Assembly: GCA_947074165.1 (NCBI GenBank)
Contig: CAMTOT010000091.1
Location: 1-9,742 of the forward strand
DNA length: 9,742 bases
Reading direction: 5' to 3'
DNA from: an uncultured Bacteroidales bacterium
GTDB lineage: Bacteria > Bacteroidota > Bacteroidia > Bacteroidales > JAUNSR01
The notes under the pieces are model-generated. The model was not told where the DNA came from and did no database searches. It saw only the letters and a list, made by a program, of their open reading frames with translations. The position numbers and the translations under genes were made by a program. This document shows, one piece after another, positions 7,248 through 9,742 of the stretch (the stretch's first letter is position 1; the number at the start of each line of letters is the position of its first letter).

Positions 7248-8288
7248 ATGAAAATCACAAAATTGTATGTGTTGATGATATTTATTCTTGCGGCAGCCAC
7301 AAATGTGGCTGCTCAGGAATTTGTGTGGGATGTAGATTTTCTTGGATTCTTTGATAACAGAGAATTTAAAGCGCCTTACCAAAAGCCACAAACATTTTTC
7401 GGCACACGTGTTACTCCCGAAGTGGGAGTAAATTTTAATGAATCTAATTCTTTAAAACTCGGCGCAAGCTGGCTTGAGGAGTTTGGCTCAGAGAAGGACC
7501 GTAATATAGATATATTGTTGTATTATAAATATAACGGTGATAAATTTTCTGCAACCTTTGGTACATTGCCCAGAAAGATGCTCTCCAGAGAGTATCCGGC
7601 GGTTATGTATTATGACTCTTTAAGTTATTTCAATCCATTTATAAACGGTGTTCTGTTGCAGTATAAGAAAGGCCGTAATTTTATAGAGGCTTTTTGTGAC
7701 TGGCGGAGCCGTCAGACGAAAGTAGACCGTGAGATTTTTACTCTTGCCAGTAGCGGTCTTGTCAATTATAAAAGATTATATGCCGGATACTTTTTGACTG
7801 TTAATCATTTTGCAAAAACAGAAAATGCGCCCGACGATCAGAATGTAGTAGATAATATGATGGGTAATCCGTATATAGGGGTTGACTTGTCGCGTCTTAC
7901 ATTTCTTGACTCGTTGTCTATAAGAGGCGGTGTCGTAATGTCAGCCAATAGAAATAGAGGAAATAACAAATGGATCACCCCAAAAGGATTCTTGTGTGAA
8001 ATGGAATTGGAATGGGGATGGTTTGGCATAAAGAATACGTTATACAAAGGTGAAAATCAAATGACGTTCTATGATGAATTCGGAGCAATGCTTCATAACG
8101 GAGACCCGTTTTACAGAGCATCGTTTTATGATCGTCTTGATATCTGCGCATATCTGCTGCGTCGAAGCAGCATAGAGTGTGTGGCTAAGTCAAATCTACA
8201 CTTTGTGGGAGGACGTACACAATTTCAACAACAACTGATTTTAAGGGTTAATTTCGGGCAAACAATAAAATTTAAAAGAAACCGGTAG
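7248..8288 (+). CDS. Unrecognised outer-membrane beta-barrel-like protein
   Basis: I do not recognise the family by name. From the ATG at 7248 the protein has 346 residues. A signal peptide is clear: lysines at 2 and 5, hydrophobic core LYVLMIFILAAA, and a likely cut near AAQ at 21-23. The mature part is rich in alternating, aromatic-containing strands typical of outer-membrane barrels, for example LKLGASWLEEFG (69-80), DILLYYKYNGDKFSATFG (88-105), LYAGYFLTVNHF (177-188) and the final LILRVNFGQTIKF. No lipobox, enzyme motif or TonB box is apparent. YYDSLSYF and FLDSLSIR contain DSL tripeptides that fit the Bacteroides O-glycosylation rule. An in-frame TTG at 7239 is less likely as a start. 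The gene sits 29 bases after gltX and before waaA, so it is probably co-transcribed. The context suggests an envelope role, perhaps porin-like, which is inference. Confidence 0.8.
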   Translation: MKITKLYVLMIFILAAATNVAAQEFVWDVDFLGFFDNREFKAPYQKPQTFFGTRVTPEVGVNFNESNSLKLGASWLEEFGSEKDRNIDILLYYKYNGDKFSATFGTLPRKMLSREYPAVMYYDSLSYFNPFINGVLLQYKKGRNFIEAFCDWRSRQTKVDREIFTLASSGLVNYKRLYAGYFLTVNHFAKTENAPDDQNVVDNMMGNPYIGVDLSRLTFLDSLSIRGGVVMSANRNRGNNKWITPKGFLCEMELEWGWFGIKNTLYKGENQMTFYDEFGAMLHNGDPFYRASFYDRLDICAYLLRRSSIECVAKSNLHFVGGRTQFQQQLILRVNFGQTIKFKRNR

Positions 8289-8335
8289 ATAATTACCGAA
8301 AAATATATTAAAGGCATATCCTATATGAACTATAG

Positions 8336-9628
8336 ATGCAGGTTAAGTTTTATATCTGTGTAATGCCAATGTTAGATAAAGTTATGAGAGCAATTTATAG
8401 CGCGGGCATATCTCTCTATGCCACAGCTGTGAAGCTGGCTTCCCTGAATAATGCGAAAGCAAAGAAAATGATAGATGGTCATAAAGGTCTTTTTGATAAC
8501 CTTAAAGGGCTTGTAAAACCCAACGATCGTTATATCTGGTTTCACGCCGCATCACTGGGGGAGTTTGAGCAGGGTCGTCCAATTATAGAAAAGATAAAAT
8601 CGCAAAAACCTGAATATAAAATAATACTTACTTTCTTTTCTCCGTCGGGATATGAAGTGAGAAAAAATTATCAGGGAGCTGACATTATCTGTTATTTGCC
8701 ATTTGATAAGGTGTCGAATGCAAAGGAATTTCTGGATATAGTAAAACCGGAAATGGCATTTTTTGTGAAGTATGAGTTCTGGGCAAATTATCTTCTTGAA
8801 TTAAATAGAAGAAATATTCCGGCTTATCTTGTTTCAGGAATATTCAGGGAGAAACAATCGTTCTTTAAGTGGTACGGTTCATTTTTCCGCTCACTGCTTC
8901 CGCTTTATAAGGGATTGTTTATACAGGATGAATCATCTGATATATTACTGAAAAGCATAGGCGTGAATAGCGCTGTCGTTACGGGAGATACCCGGTTTGA
9001 CAGAGTTATAGATATAATGCAGGCCTCGAAAGAGCTTCCTATAGTGGAGCGATTTGTCACGGATTCTCCGTTTACGTTAGTGGCAGGCAGTTCTTGGCCT
9101 AAGGATGAAGATATTATAATCGAACATTTCAATAATAATCCGGGAGTAAAACTTATTATAGCACCTCATGAGACACATGAGGAACATATAAAAGATATCA
9201 TATCGAAACTTAAGCGTCCTTACGTCAGATATACTCAGATAAAAGATCCGGGTGAAGAGATAAATGCTGACTGTATGATAATAGACTGTATAGGCCTTCT
9301 GTCTTCTGTATACAGATACGGAGACGTCGCTTATATAGGCGGAGGTTTTGGTGTTGGGATACATAATACGCTTGAAGCGGCTGTATATTCAATGCCTGTG
9401 ATATGGGGTCCTAATTATCAGAGATTTAAAGAGGCTCGTGATCTTAAAAGTGAAGAAGGCGGTTTTGCAATAAACGGAAGCCTTGAATATGAGAATATAA
9501 TGAAAAAGTTGATGTCTGATGCCGGTTATCTTGATTTATCGGGACAGAAGGCGGGTGATTTTGTTCGCGGCAATGCCGGAGCTACAGATAAAATATGGGA
9601 TTCTGTTTTTAAAAAAGCAGATATTTAA
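8336..9628 (+). CDS. waaA: 3-deoxy-D-manno-octulosonic acid (Kdo) transferase
   Basis: WaaA (KdtA) moves Kdo from CMP-Kdo to the lipid A precursor at the cytoplasmic face of the inner membrane. Seen in order (numbering from 8336): hydrophobic N-terminal anchor AIYSAGISLYATAVKLASL (19-37); FHAASLGEFEQGRP (69-82) with the catalytic-base glutamate at 76; FFVKYEFW (142-149); TGDTRFDR (216-223); GSSWPKDE (251-258); APHE (276-279); and the C-terminal nucleotide-sugar region GGGFGVGIHNTLEAAVYSMP. All core motifs are intact. How many Kdo units it adds cannot be read from sequence. The start is uncertain: ATGs at 8336, 8363, 8369 and 8384 are in frame and none has a Shine-Dalgarno sequence. Family proteins usually begin a few residues before the anchor, which favours 8369 or 8384. 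The longest frame is given. It is the last gene of its unit. Confidence 0.95.
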   Translation: MQVKFYICVMPMLDKVMRAIYSAGISLYATAVKLASLNNAKAKKMIDGHKGLFDNLKGLVKPNDRYIWFHAASLGEFEQGRPIIEKIKSQKPEYKIILTFFSPSGYEVRKNYQGADIICYLPFDKVSNAKEFLDIVKPEMAFFVKYEFWANYLLELNRRNIPAYLVSGIFREKQSFFKWYGSFFRSLLPLYKGLFIQDESSDILLKSIGVNSAVVTGDTRFDRVIDIMQASKELPIVERFVTDSPFTLVAGSSWPKDEDIIIEHFNNNPGVKLIIAPHETHEEHIKDIISKLKRPYVRYTQIKDPGEEINADCMIIDCIGLLSSVYRYGDVAYIGGGFGVGIHNTLEAAVYSMPVIWGPNYQRFKEARDLKSEEGGFAINGSLEYENIMKKLMSDAGYLDLSGQKAGDFVRGNAGATDKIWDSVFKKADI

Positions 9629-9641
9629 TATATGATTATTT

Positions 9642-9688
9642 AAAACGCGTACACATTTTATAAAAGTGAGTATGCGTTTTATTTTTTA
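9642..9688 (+). terminator. Strong intrinsic terminator after waaA
   Basis: The arms 9642-9659 and 9663-9680 pair at 17 of 18 positions, with two G-U pairs and one A-A mismatch at 9653/9669, around a three-base loop. The right arm ends in GCGTTTT and continues into ATTTTTT, giving the U tract. The stem begins with AAAA, so the structure could also work partly on the other strand. It closes the gltX - barrel - waaA unit. Confidence 0.88.
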
Positions 9689-9717
9689 TAGTATCGTATT
9701 TAAATAAATAAAAGGTT

Positions 9718-9742
9718 TTTGAAACAGATATTTATTCGATTA
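9718..9742 (+). promoter_or_regulatory. Possible promoter start at the window edge
   Basis: TTTG at 9718-9721 would be a -33 element. After exactly 19 bases the window ends with TA (9741-9742), which could be the first two bases of a TAnnTTTG -7 element. The rest lies outside the window, so this is only suggestive. Confidence 0.2.

Noticed and set aside
8283..8298. Short hairpin CGGTA/TACCG at the stop codon of the barrel gene
   Set aside because: The stem has only five pairs and no T tract follows, so it does not qualify as a terminator. It could at most slow the polymerase.
1..9742. Mobile element, CRISPR array, tRNA or defence island
   Set aside because: I saw no transposase or integrase frame, no regularly spaced repeats, no cloverleaf-like sequence and no defence-type protein. 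The genes are intact core genes in tight order.

Overview
The window looks like chromosomal DNA of a Bacteroidales-type member of the Bacteroidota. The evidence is the C-terminal half of a PorV-type outer-membrane protein (type IX secretion), a subtilase with a degenerate type IX sorting tail, promoter -7 elements of the Bacteroidota form TAnnTTTG, mostly weak Shine-Dalgarno sequences, and AT-rich coding sequence with many ATA and AGA codons. The genus cannot be read from the sequence. All recognised genes are on the + strand and all but the first are complete.

Layout: (1) 1-548, 3' end of porV, followed by a clear intrinsic terminator (573-607). (2) 608-865, a non-coding spacer of about 260 bases that holds two back-to-back perfect palindromes (689-709), and then a promoter for the next unit. 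(3) 915-5624, a tightly packed unit ispF - mnmA - S8 peptidase - xseA - xseB, with gaps of 3, 5, -1 and 5 bases. (4) A 79-base spacer with a 10-bp inverted repeat and a TAATTTTG -7 element. (5) 5704-9628, gltX - an unrecognised outer-membrane barrel-like protein - waaA, closed by a very strong hairpin terminator (9642-9688). (6) A short AT-rich tail with a possible -33 element at the window edge.

Most of the content is core metabolism and information processing: isoprenoid precursor synthesis (IspF), tRNA wobble thiolation (MnmA), exonuclease VII (XseA/XseB), glutamyl-tRNA synthesis (GltX) and Kdo addition to lipid A (WaaA). Three envelope or secreted proteins sit among these genes: PorV, the S8 peptidase and the barrel. 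PorV is the shuttle for proteins with C-terminal sorting domains, and the S8 peptidase carries what looks like such a domain, so the two may be functionally linked although they are separate transcription units.

I see no mobile element, CRISPR array, tRNA, rRNA or defence system. I did not find a convincing new multi-gene system. The items most worth a second look are the tandem palindromes upstream of ispF, the unassigned barrel between gltX and waaA, and the degenerate sorting tail of the peptidase.
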